Below, piece by piece: positions 1 through 6,936 of a stretch of DNA of 21,603 bases. The position numbers were made by a program, and so were the translations under genes. The first letter of the stretch is position 1; the number at the start of each line of letters is the position of its first letter. The notes under the pieces are model-generated. The model was not told the origin of the DNA. It worked only from the letters and a program-made list of their open reading frames with translations, and ran no database searches. Origin of the DNA: an uncultured Ruminococcus sp. (GTDB lineage: Bacteria > Bacillota > Clostridia > Oscillospirales > Ruminococcaceae); the NCBI GenBank assembly GCA_947589205.1, contig CANQCJ010000010.1, positions 1 to 21,603 of the forward strand, read 5' to 3'.

Positions 1-333
1 ATGATCTGCATGAGCTCTCCTGGAAGATATATCGAAACGCTCTGCGGACTTTACTCAAAGGGCTACACCGATTTTTACGGCAGACAGGAGCTTAACTGCG
101 ACAGCGCGAAAATAACCGAAATATCGGCGCAGAACCATACCGTTTCCTCAAGGTCGCTGCAATACGACTCAACGCTGAGAGATATAGAATGCCGCGCGCT
201 TGCCGCTTCGGAATTTTTAAACTGCGATTCGCTGCTTAAATGGCGCAGAGATCTTCCCGCGGCTAATCAGCACACCTGCACCGGTCAGGTCTGCGACGTC
301 AGGACAAATATAATTTTGGCGGGAGGGCAGTGA
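1..333 (+). CDS. C-terminal part of an unidentified protein
   Basis: An open frame runs from the first base to a TGA at 331-333, giving at least 110 residues. There is a methionine codon at position 1, but no upstream sequence is visible, so this is most likely the tail of a longer gene rather than a complete one. The visible part is soluble-looking, has six scattered cysteines and no membrane segment, and ends in a short Gly-Gly-Gln tail. I recognise no domain. It ends only two bases before the preferred start of the dynamin-like gene, whose ribosome site lies inside its last codons, so the two are almost certainly co-transcribed and probably translationally coupled. Its function may therefore relate to that GTPase, but nothing in the residues shows it. 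Confidence 0.5.
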   Translation: MICMSSPGRYIETLCGLYSKGYTDFYGRQELNCDSAKITEISAQNHTVSSRSLQYDSTLRDIECRALAASEFLNCDSLLKWRRDLPAANQHTCTGQVCDVRTNIILAGGQ

Positions 334-335
334 CG

Positions 336-2108
336 ATGACAGATTACAACAATTCCGCCGCCCGCCGCGATATCGACAGGATAAGAGAGATCTTCCGAAA
401 GCTCGAGCAGAATACCGAGCTTGCTTCGATACTCGGCCATGATTTCACCGATTCTCTCGCCGAATGGAACGCGCTTATAGACAAGCGCAGCTCCGAACCG
501 TTCACGCTTGTGATACTGGGCGATTTCAAGCGCGGAAAAAGCACGATAATAAACGCGCTTCTCGGCAAGGAGACAGCGCCCTCCAACGTCTCTCCGGAGA
601 CCTATACGATAAACGAGATCTCCTACGGTGATAAGCGTTCCGCCGAAGCGGTGCTCGAAAACGGTCAGCGAAAGCAGCTGGAGCTTAGCGATATCACCCG
701 CGACAGACTGGAGGTCCTTATGAAGATGTTCCCGGCTAAGGTGGAATATCTCGATATAAAGGACAACGCGGAGATACTTAAAGAAATAAGGATAGTCGAC
801 ACCCCGGGTCTGTCGGATCTGGACGATCTTGACAGACAGGTGACGGAGTATCTTGTAAACGCAGACGCCATAATGTACGCGGCGTCCTGCCTGCTTCCCT
901 TTTCGGAATCCGAACAGATCTATCTTGCGACCCACGTCCAGCCGCGCCGCTTCGGTATGCTGTATGTGCTGGTCAATATGTTAGACGCGCTCGATTCGCA
1001 GACGGACGTTGACAAGATCATGAAGCGTTTTAAAGCTATAAGCGAAAAGATCGTACCGAATTCGTTCGTTTACGGAATAAGCGGAGCGGACGAATTAAGG
1101 CGAAAGCTGAAGCAGGAGCGTATGCCCGACAAGGGCACGAGAGAGTTCTACGAAACGCAGTTCATGCAGTTTGAAATGTCGCTGCAGCGGGATATCATAC
1201 TTAAAAAGGATATAATACGCACCAAAAGAGTGCTCGCCATGATGGAGGATATGACCGCCGAGACCGGCGCAAAGCTTCATATGTTTTCCGAAATGGCGGA
1301 GATGGACTATAAAAAGCTCGAAGCCAAGGAACGCGACTTTGACGAGGAATGCTCTCAGCTTTCCGCCGCTCTGGAGGAATGCAAGCCCGCTCTGCACCTT
1401 AGCATGACCGAAATGCAGCAGCAGGCGGAAACATGGATGTATGAGTTTTTCGCAAAGCTCAGAGTAAGCATACTCGAATGCCGCGCTAAGGACGAAAACG
1501 GCGAGGATATCTATTCTTCGGAGGATATAGAAAAATATTTCTATTCCTATCTTATGGAAAAGGTTGGAGAAGCCTACCGCACCTGCATAGAATACCACCG
1601 CGACAGAGTAAACGAGCTTGTGGACAGCCTTAGCCGTAAGCTTGCCAAAAAGCTCGGTATCGAGGATCTTTCACAGGTGACGCAGACGACCTCGGTAGAC
1701 AGGATAATGCGTTCGCTCGGCAAAAACGTAACGCGTCAGGTAATGGGCGTAAAGCTGTTCGGCACGAGCGAGACCTTCCCGCCCGCGACAATGAGCGCGT
1801 TCAGCAAGATACTCGGCAGGAAAAAGCAGACGGATATTATAGATATCGCGCTTGAAAATTACGACGAGATACGCTCTAATATCGTCAAGGATATAAAAAC
1901 GGTCTATCAGGATCTCGAGGTCAAGGCGATAGCACAGCTTGACAGTATTTACCAGTATCAGGCGGAAATAGGCAAGGAGGCTCTCGGTCACGCAAAGCAG
2001 ATAATGGAGAGCTATTCGGGAGCGCAGATAGGAAAAACGCTTCACGAAGCGTTGGATATGCTTAAAGAGCCTATAGAGCTGCTGGAAAAATACAGAGAGA
2101 CCAACTAA
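336..2108 (+). CDS. Dynamin-like GTPase (bacterial dynamin family)
   Basis: About 590 residues. The N-terminal GTPase domain shows a P-loop GDFKRGKS at residues 62-69, a G3 motif DTPG at 155-158 and a G4-like NMLD at 214-217. The threonines near 89-91 are candidates for the switch I (G2) threonine. The remainder is mainly helical and charged, with coiled-coil-like stretches around 260-330 and 510-590, fitting the helical bundle and stalk of bacterial dynamin-like proteins. These bind and reshape membranes using GTP; some act in phage defence or membrane repair. No membrane-spanning helix or obvious paddle is visible. Start: ATG at 336 has GGGAGG (321-326) nine bases upstream, whereas an in-frame GTG at 330 would be only three bases from it. 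Codon use matches the core genes (12 ATA, 5 ATC and no ATT among the first 17 isoleucines), so it looks native. The family call is firm, the cellular role is unknown. Confidence 0.85.
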   Translation: MTDYNNSAARRDIDRIREIFRKLEQNTELASILGHDFTDSLAEWNALIDKRSSEPFTLVILGDFKRGKSTIINALLGKETAPSNVSPETYTINEISYGDKRSAEAVLENGQRKQLELSDITRDRLEVLMKMFPAKVEYLDIKDNAEILKEIRIVDTPGLSDLDDLDRQVTEYLVNADAIMYAASCLLPFSESEQIYLATHVQPRRFGMLYVLVNMLDALDSQTDVDKIMKRFKAISEKIVPNSFVYGISGADELRRKLKQERMPDKGTREFYETQFMQFEMSLQRDIILKKDIIRTKRVLAMMEDMTAETGAKLHMFSEMAEMDYKKLEAKERDFDEECSQLSAALEECKPALHLSMTEMQQQAETWMYEFFAKLRVSILECRAKDENGEDIYSSEDIEKYFYSYLMEKVGEAYRTCIEYHRDRVNELVDSLSRKLAKKLGIEDLSQVTQTTSVDRIMRSLGKNVTRQVMGVKLFGTSETFPPATMSAFSKILGRKKQTDIIDIALENYDEIRSNIVKDIKTVYQDLEVKAIAQLDSIYQYQAEIGKEALGHAKQIMESYSGAQIGKTLHEALDMLKEPIELLEKYRETN

Positions 2109-2133
2109 GAATACCACCTCCTTTATCCCCTCA

Positions 2134-2189
2134 ATAAAAGCGGTCTTTGCATAAACACCCTCAGTGTTAGCAAAGACCGCTCGATTTTT
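2134..2189. terminator. Bidirectional intrinsic terminator
   Basis: AGCGGTCTTTGC (2139-2150) pairs perfectly with GCAAAGACCGCT (2170-2181). The loop contains a further small AACAC/GTGTT pairing. A T-run follows on the plus strand (2185-2189), and the minus strand reads TTTTATTG after the stem. It separates the dynamin gene from the convergent anti-sigma-like gene and can serve both. Confidence 0.75.
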
Positions 2190-2203
2190 CAAGAAATATA
2201 ATT

Positions 2204-2863
2204 TCAAGAAATATGATCTTGTATAATTTCCGCGCTGTTGAGCAGTCCGGTGTAAAGTCCGTTCAGCAGCTCGCTCTCCGCCGGAGCGGCGTTCGCCGTG
2301 CCGTCCTGATAAGCTTCTCCGTCCATAGCCGTAATACCCGGTAAAATTTCGTCCCTGCCCGCGTTTTCCGCATCAGCCGTTCCCTCGTTTTCCTCCGACT
2401 TTAAAGTCTCGTCCTCGGCAGCCGCACCGCCGGGCTCCTCCTCGGCGTTTTCAAGCGAGGTCTCCGGCTTTACGGCTTCGGCATTGACCTCGTTCTTCTC
2501 ATCTGCAAAAGATCCGCCGTCCGCGCCCTCCTCCGCAGCTCCTCCGGCAAAATTCTCGGCAGCATTTCCGCCGGCATTATCGGCGGGTTCTCCTGCTAAG
2601 TCCTCACTGTAGTGAGTATCCGCGCTTTTTTGCGTCTGCAAATTCACAGCCGCCGGGATATAGTGCATTCCGACGACGACAGCCGCAGCGGCTGCGGCGC
2701 AGCAAAGCACCCTTATACTGCGCGCCTTTGCAAGGTTTGAAGCTTTTATCCGCTTTGCCGTGTTTTCATCGAGCATTTCTTCGATAAAGCCGCCGTCCGC
2801 TTCGCCTATAAGGCGGTATATCATATCCGTTTTGTTTGTCTCCTTTTTCTCCTTCGTTCCCAC
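2204..2863 (-). CDS. Putative membrane anti-sigma factor / sigma-linked membrane protein
   Basis: 219 residues. A charged cytoplasmic N-terminus of about 50 residues (MIYRLIGEADGGFIEEML at 14-31) is followed by one alanine/valine-rich membrane helix at about 51-71. The outer tail of about 145 residues is very acidic, low in complexity and rich in Ala, Glu, Gly and Asn. This single-pass layout, 25 bases downstream of an ECF-type sigma gene on the same strand, is that of a regulator that holds the sigma factor at the membrane. No zinc-binding anti-sigma motif (HxxxCxxC) is visible, so the anti-sigma role rests on position and topology, not on a recognised domain. The outer tail has no recognisable enzyme or sensor fold and may be disordered. 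The gene ends next to a bidirectional terminator. That it is a real gene is likely; its function is an inference. Confidence 0.65.
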   Translation of the reverse strand: MGTKEKKETNKTDMIYRLIGEADGGFIEEMLDENTAKRIKASNLAKARSIRVLCCAAAAAAVVVGMHYIPAAVNLQTQKSADTHYSEDLAGEPADNAGGNAAENFAGGAAEEGADGGSFADEKNEVNAEAVKPETSLENAEEEPGGAAAEDETLKSEENEGTADAENAGRDEILPGITAMDGEAYQDGTANAAPAESELLNGLYTGLLNSAEIIQDHIS

Positions 2864-2888
2864 GCGTACTCTCCTCCCTTTTTTCTCT

Positions 2889-3440
2889 TTAAACGCCGAA
2901 GCCGCTTTGCTCCAGCGCGCGCTTTAAGCTCTTTCTAAGCCTGTGCAGCGTAACGCTGAGACTGTTCGGACTTATCCCGTATTTCAGCGAAATTTGTGAT
3001 ATCGGTTCACCGAGCCAGTAGCGGCGCAGAAAATATATCCGCTGTTCTTTTGTAAGAGCCTTAAGCCAATCGTTCAGACAGTCCCTTAGCGCGGGATCCT
3101 CCGCTTCGCCGAGCGGTCTGTCGGGGATACATTCGCTTAATTCCTCAAAGCAAAGCGCGTCTCTTTCGGCACGCTTGGCGGCGTTCTTTTTTCTGAAAAG
3201 ATCGAGCGAAAGATTTCTCACTATCCTGCCGAGATAGGCGCAAAGCGAAGAGGGTCGGTTGGGCGGAACGGAATTCCACACCTTCAGGTAAGAGTCGTTG
3301 ACGCACTCCTCGCAGTCGCGCTCATCGCCGACTATCCGTGAGGAAATGCTGCGGCACAGCGCGCCGTATTTTTTATCTGTTTCAGCTATCGCCTGCTGGT
3401 CTCTGCAAAAGTACATCTCGATAATAGCCGTGTCGTCCAT
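2889..3440 (-). CDS. ECF-type RNA polymerase sigma factor (sigma-70 family)
   Basis: 183 residues, the normal size for this group. Region 2 spans about 20-88, with the core-binding and -10 recognition pattern around DCEECVNDSYLKVWNSVPP and a basic LSLDLFRKK end. Region 4 spans about 125-175, with a helix-turn-helix LGEPISQISLKYGISPNSLS that reads the -35 element. No region 1.1 or 3 is present. It directs RNA polymerase to a small regulon and is followed 25 bases later by a membrane protein that is probably its regulator. The ribosome site AAAGGAG lies about 14 bases from the ATG, which is rather far. Upstream lies an AAC-N17-CGTC element of the type ECF factors recognise, suggesting it activates its own operon. 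The sigma identity is clear; its signal and targets are not visible. Confidence 0.92.
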   Translation of the reverse strand: MDDTAIIEMYFCRDQQAIAETDKKYGALCRSISSRIVGDERDCEECVNDSYLKVWNSVPPNRPSSLCAYLGRIVRNLSLDLFRKKNAAKRAERDALCFEELSECIPDRPLGEAEDPALRDCLNDWLKALTKEQRIYFLRRYWLGEPISQISLKYGISPNSLSVTLHRLRKSLKRALEQSGFGV

Positions 3441-3480
3441 TGCGCGCGCAGCCGCTCCTTTCTTATGTTCTCATAATATA

Positions 3481-3512
3481 TTGACGCAAAAACACCGATG
3501 ATAGTTACGGTG
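3481..3512 (-). promoter_or_regulatory. Candidate ECF promoter of the sigma/anti-sigma operon
   Basis: Read on the minus strand, CCGTAAC (3510-3504) and CGTCAA (3486-3481) are spaced so that AAC and CGTC are 17 bases apart, the usual ECF layout. The -35 part lies in an inverted repeat, CACCG-N10-CGGTG (3493-3512). Just upstream on the minus strand are two direct copies of AGTTTACAAAT (within 3514-3537). The start point would fall roughly 35 bases before the ATG. No good sigma-A alternative is visible here. Confidence 0.45.
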
Positions 3513-3540
3513 AATTTGTAAACTATTTGTAAACTTTATC

Positions 3541-3558
3541 CCCGAGTATCAGCTCGGG
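3541..3558 (-). terminator. Hairpin downstream of nth
   Basis: CCCGAG (3541-3546) pairs with CTCGGG (3553-3558) around a six-base loop. It lies 43 bases after the nth stop on the minus strand. No real T-run follows, so it is a weak terminator or only an mRNA-end structure. Confidence 0.3.
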
Positions 3559-3600
3559 AGGGGCAGTGTCTTACCTCTTACATCTTAAAAGCGAAGCGTT

Positions 3601-4245
3601 CTATCCTCTTTTTGAGGGACAAATTTCTTTAAGCTCACATTCTCCGCACTGCTCGCCGCGCGCTTTGCAGCGTTCTCTGCCGAACATCACAAGGCGGTGA
3701 CAAAAGCCGGAGGACTTTTCGGGAGCTAAAATTTCCCGAAGCTCTTTTTCCGTCTTTAGCGGGTCCTTTGAAGAGGTAAGCCCCAGCCTGCCGCAGATCC
3801 TTATGCAATGGGTATCGGCAACGACCGCCGGCTTTCCGAAAACGTCTCCCATAATAAGGTTAGCCGTTTTTCTGCCGATACCCGGCAGGGTCGTCAGCTT
3901 TTCGATGCCGTCGGGTATCTCGCCGTTAAAATCGCTCATTATCTTGGCGCACATTCCCACGATAGACGCCGCCTTCGTCTTGTAAAGTCCGCAGGGCATT
4001 ATTATTTTTTCAATATCCTTGACATCGGCTTTTGCAAAATCCTCTATCGTGCGGTATTTTTCAAAAAGCTCCTTCGTGACGATATTCACCCTCGCGTCGG
4101 TGCACTGAGCCGACAGCCGCCCCGCTATCATAAGCTCGTGCGGCTTTGTGTATGTAAGCGAACAAACAGCGTCCGGATATTTTTCCTCTAAAATGCTCAC
4201 CGCTTTGGCGGCGCGTTCGATCCTTGTCCTTTTTTCGTTATCCAT
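3601..4245 (-). CDS. nth: Endonuclease III (DNA glycosylase / AP lyase)
   Basis: 214 residues, the family's usual length. It removes oxidised pyrimidines and cuts the resulting abasic site in base-excision repair. The helix-hairpin-helix LPGIGRKTA lies at 120-128, with catalytic Lys126. The catalytic aspartate is Asp144 in VVADTHCIR. A full [4Fe-4S] cluster motif closes the protein: Cys193, Cys200, Cys203, Cys209 with the expected 6-2-5 spacing. Start: ATG at 4245 has AAGGA five bases upstream. An in-frame GTG at 4260 would add MTRKI but lacks a well-placed ribosome site. It is transcribed leftward behind the divergently oriented flippase promoter and probably stands alone. All key residues are present, so it should be active. 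Confidence 0.95.
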   Translation of the reverse strand: MDNEKRTRIERAAKAVSILEEKYPDAVCSLTYTKPHELMIAGRLSAQCTDARVNIVTKELFEKYRTIEDFAKADVKDIEKIIMPCGLYKTKAASIVGMCAKIMSDFNGEIPDGIEKLTTLPGIGRKTANLIMGDVFGKPAVVADTHCIRICGRLGLTSSKDPLKTEKELREILAPEKSSGFCHRLVMFGRERCKARGEQCGECELKEICPSKRG

Positions 4246-4324
4246 AATTTTCCTTGTCACTCCATTCGTTAAGCTATTATTATTCTATCACATTCGACAG
4301 ATATTTTCAAGTGCAAAAAAACAC

Positions 4325-4353
4325 TTGCAAAACTGTTATTTATATGTTATAAT
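4325..4353 (+). promoter_or_regulatory. Sigma-A promoter of the flippase gene
   Basis: TTGCAA (4325-4330), a 17-base spacer and a perfect TATAAT (4348-4353). Transcription would begin near 4360. This makes the in-frame GTG at 4366, only a few bases into the message, an unlikely start codon. Confidence 0.78.
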
Positions 4354-4365
4354 AAACAAAGACCC

Positions 4366-4379
4366 GTGCTTATAAGCAC
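4366..4379. repeat. Perfect palindrome at the flippase transcription start (possible operator)
   Basis: GTGCTTATAAGCAC is a perfect 14-base palindrome, about 12 bases after the -10 element and thus around +6 to +19 of the message. That is a typical place for a repressor site. It could instead act as a 5' end-protecting hairpin in the RNA, although it would have almost no loop. Confidence 0.45.
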
Positions 4380-4404
4380 GCGGCGAAAGGAATGTTTATC
4401 TGTC

Positions 4405-6294
4405 TTGGCTAATTCGGGTTACAAAAAACTGTTTTCAAATACCCTGATCTTTGCGCTCGGCTCGTTCAGCTCGAAGATACTGATGATACTGCTGGTAAAC
4501 GTTTATACGACCTATCTGACGCAGGCGGAGATGGGCGTAAACGACGTTATACAGCAGATAGCTAACTGGCTGTTGCCGATAGTTACCTTTACAATAAGCG
4601 AATCGGTCATACGCTTCGGTCTGGATAAGGTATACGACAAAAAGCAGGTGTTTACTATAGCTAATACCGCCTGCTTCGGCGGACTCGCGCTCCTTGCGGC
4701 CGTGCTGCCGATAGTGACGGTCAGCGGCGTCGCGGACAAATATCTTCAAGGGTATTCCGCGCTTATTTTCGTATATATGATAACCGCGTCGCTGAAGCTC
4801 GTCTATTCAAACTTTCTGCGCGCGCTGGAAAAAATAAAGCTCTATGCGATAAATTCGATACTCACCACCGCGCTGACGCTTATCGGCACTATACTTTTTA
4901 TCTGCGTTTTCAAAATGGGCAACGCAGGATATTTGTATTCTATAATAGTCTCCGACTTTTTGTCGATACTGTTCATGCTCGTTACCGCAAGGCTCTGGAA
5001 ATATTTCGACTATAAACGCTTTGACCGTGAGCTTGCGAAAACCATGTTCGCTTACTGCATACCGCTGATACCGGCGCAGATAATGTGGCTTATAACAAAC
5101 AGCTCCGATTCGTTCATGACGACCTACTACATCGGTCCTGAAAAAAACGGCATACTTTCCGCCTCCTACAAGATAGCGAATCTCGTTTCAACGGTCTATC
5201 TCATGTTCGGTCAGGCGTGGAATATGTCCGCGATAATGGAGGACGATTCGGACGACCGCGATGAATTTTATTCAAACGTTTTCCATATAAATCAGTGTCT
5301 GCTGTATATACTCGCGGCGGGCTGTCTGATGATCTGCCGCCCGCTTACCGCTATATGGATGGGCGACGCTTTTCAGGAAAGCGCAAGGTATTCTCCGATA
5401 CTTATTTACTCTACGATATTTTCCTGCTTTACGACCTTTATGGGTTCGATCTATCTTGCTTCAAACAAGACAAAGCGTTCGCTCGTTACAAGCCTTATAT
5501 CGGGAGCTGTAAATATCGGACTTAACGTGATACTGATACCGCGCATAGGTCTCTACGGTCCGCCTATATCTACGGTGGTGTCTTATCTTGCGGTGTTCAT
5601 AGTAAGAGCATACGATTCAAGAAGGCTCGTGCCGTTTGACCTAAGGCTCAAAAAGCTTGTAGGCAACAACATACTGCTGATAATAATGACGGTCATCTGC
5701 GCCGCGCAGTATTTTTCAAAGCCGCTCGGGATACTCGCGGCAATAACGCTGCCGCTTATGTTCATACTTGTCGCCGCGCTCAACATAAGACCGGTATGGC
5801 GTGCAATGATGTCGATACTTCCGTCGCGGATAAAGAATATCTTAGAACGCATCGGCACGATAAGGCTTATCATACTTTGCTTTGTTCTTGCGGGCTATGC
5901 GGTGCTCTGTTGGTTTGTACGCATAACGCTTCCGCTCACTATGCTGATAATTTTCTCGGCTGCGGCGGCTTACGGCACGGTGCGCAAAAAGGAAGGCGCG
6001 AAAATGCTCGGCGCTGCGGGAATTTTTGTCACCCTTTGGATAAGCTCCGGCATAGCTAACGCCTTTACGGCGATACTTGTGCTCGCGGCGTTTTCTTATC
6101 TTCACCGCGCGGAGGGCTGGGTGTTCGCCGTCGGCTGCATAAGCTTTATAAGCGTTATCGGCACTATCTTCGGCTCTGCCGCGGGAGTATTCACCGCGCT
6201 TATAATACTGCTCACGGCGGCGGTCACGAACCTTGAAACGGTGTTTAAGCTTATAAACAAGCTTACTTCGCTCATCGGCAGATCAAAAAAATAA
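4405..6294 (+). CDS. Oligosaccharide/polysaccharide flippase (Wzx/MATE-like membrane protein)
   Basis: About 629 residues with many hydrophobic helices. The first ~430 residues follow the polysaccharide-flippase pattern: an N-terminal amphipathic start (YKKLFSNTLIFALGSFSSKI), about twelve helices, and the conserved stretch LIPRIGLYGPPISTVVSYL. Such proteins move lipid-linked sugars across the membrane for surface polysaccharide export. About 200 further residues add more hydrophobic segments after a basic linker (near SILPSRIKNILERIG), longer than a usual Wzx protein of about 480-500 residues. Start: TTG at 4405 follows GAAAGGA (4385-4391) with a long 13-base gap. The in-frame GTG at 4366 would lie within a few bases of the predicted transcript start. 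An ATG at 4392 is in another frame and opens only six codons. No glycosyltransferases are adjacent, so the substrate cannot be guessed. Confidence 0.82.
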   Translation: MANSGYKKLFSNTLIFALGSFSSKILMILLVNVYTTYLTQAEMGVNDVIQQIANWLLPIVTFTISESVIRFGLDKVYDKKQVFTIANTACFGGLALLAAVLPIVTVSGVADKYLQGYSALIFVYMITASLKLVYSNFLRALEKIKLYAINSILTTALTLIGTILFICVFKMGNAGYLYSIIVSDFLSILFMLVTARLWKYFDYKRFDRELAKTMFAYCIPLIPAQIMWLITNSSDSFMTTYYIGPEKNGILSASYKIANLVSTVYLMFGQAWNMSAIMEDDSDDRDEFYSNVFHINQCLLYILAAGCLMICRPLTAIWMGDAFQESARYSPILIYSTIFSCFTTFMGSIYLASNKTKRSLVTSLISGAVNIGLNVILIPRIGLYGPPISTVVSYLAVFIVRAYDSRRLVPFDLRLKKLVGNNILLIIMTVICAAQYFSKPLGILAAITLPLMFILVAALNIRPVWRAMMSILPSRIKNILERIGTIRLIILCFVLAGYAVLCWFVRITLPLTMLIIFSAAAAYGTVRKKEGAKMLGAAGIFVTLWISSGIANAFTAILVLAAFSYLHRAEGWVFAVGCISFISVIGTIFGSAAGVFTALIILLTAAVTNLETVFKLINKLTSLIGRSKK

Positions 6295-6333
6295 TTTACT
6301 TTGAAAAAATTTTTATAAAGGAGAATCGTTATC

Positions 6334-6585
6334 ATGGCAGAATTAAAATTTGAGATCACAAAGCATATCGGCGTACTTTCCGAAAGCGCGAGGGGCTGGA
6401 CAAAAGAGCTTAATATGGTAAGCTGGAACGAGCGCGAGGCTAAGTACGATATAAGAGAATGGAGTCCCGATCATTCGAGAATGGGCAAGGGCGTCACGCT
6501 TACCGAGGAGGATATAGAAAACCTCAGAAAGCTGCTCAACGGCGAGGAGATAGAGGACGATATAAACGAGGACGATTTTGTCTGA
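6334..6585 (+). CDS. YdbC-family PC4-like ssDNA-binding protein
   Basis: 83 residues. The sequence matches the small YdbC family (transcriptional coactivator p15/PC4 fold): an N-terminal strand pair LKFEITKHIGVLSESARGWTK, a conserved NMVSWNEREAKYDIREWSPDH core, then GKGVTLTEEDIENLRKLL, which forms the C-terminal helix. The characterised relative is a single-stranded DNA-binding dimer. A short acidic tail (EEIEDDINEDDFV) ends it. AAGGAG lies ten bases before the ATG. It starts 39 bases after the flippase with no terminator between, so it may be read from the same promoter. Its role in the cell is not known, but a general nucleic-acid-binding function is likely. Confidence 0.87.
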   Translation: MAELKFEITKHIGVLSESARGWTKELNMVSWNEREAKYDIREWSPDHSRMGKGVTLTEEDIENLRKLLNGEEIEDDINEDDFV

Positions 6586-6604
6586 TATCAAGAGGGCTGA
6601 AAAA

Positions 6605-6733
6605 ATGAAAAAGATCTTTTGGCTGCTTTTTACGCTTCTGCTCGTTTCCGCCGCAGGCGGTATCGCGTTCAAATATTTTTCCGACAGGCGTGAGGAATAT
6701 TATCTCGTTTCGGAAAAACCGATTGATATATGA
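6605..6733 (+). CDS. Small single-helix membrane peptide (42 residues)
   Basis: MKKIFWLLFTLLLVSAAGG begins a 42-residue peptide: two lysines, one hydrophobic helix of about 18 residues, then a short polar tail (FKYFSDRREEYYLVSEKPIDI). It resembles an uncleaved signal anchor; an Ala-Ala-Gly-Gly stretch could also be a cleavage site. An AAGAGGG-like ribosome site precedes the ATG. Its stop overlaps the next gene's start (ATGA at 6730-6733), a strong sign that it is translated and coupled to it. No homologue is recognised. Confidence 0.55.
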   Translation: MKKIFWLLFTLLLVSAAGGIAFKYFSDRREEYYLVSEKPIDI

Positions 6734-6900
6734 GCGAGTGTGAAAGCTGCGCGTACTATATGTACGACGAGGAGTATGACGAATACCTCTGCACGGCGGA
6801 GCTTGACGAGGACGATATTTACCGTCTCTCTTCGGGACAAAACGGCTGTCCGTTCTACCGCGGCGGAGATGAATATTCTATTGTGAGAAAACAGAATTAA
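6730..6900 (+). CDS. Four-cysteine small protein, DUF6472-like
   Basis: 56 residues, very acidic and tyrosine-rich. Cysteines at 4 and 7 (CESC), 21 and 40 give the four-ligand arrangement of a small metal-binding knuckle. The pattern CxxCAYYxYDEEYDEYxC ... CPFYRxGDEYxIVRKQN is one I associate with the DUF6472 family of Clostridia. This is from memory, not a search. It overlaps the preceding peptide by four bases (ATGA) and ends 36 bases before the next gene. A zinc- or iron-binding adaptor role is possible but not shown. Function unknown. Confidence 0.72.
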   Translation: MSECESCAYYMYDEEYDEYLCTAELDEDDIYRLSSGQNGCPFYRGGDEYSIVRKQN

Positions 6901-6936
6901 AACGGAGGATATTCTCCGAGGAAAGGAAAAAATAAC

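Noticed and set aside
330..335. GTG start for the dynamin-like gene
   Set aside because: Only three bases from the GGGAGG site; ATG at 336 has the normal nine-base gap.
285..935. 216-codon minus-strand frame across the dynamin start
   Set aside because: Antisense to the GTPase domain; no recognisable domain and no promoter or ribosome site.
4366..4404. GTG start adding 13 residues to the flippase
   Set aside because: It would lie about six bases from the predicted message start and inside the palindrome, with no ribosome site before it.
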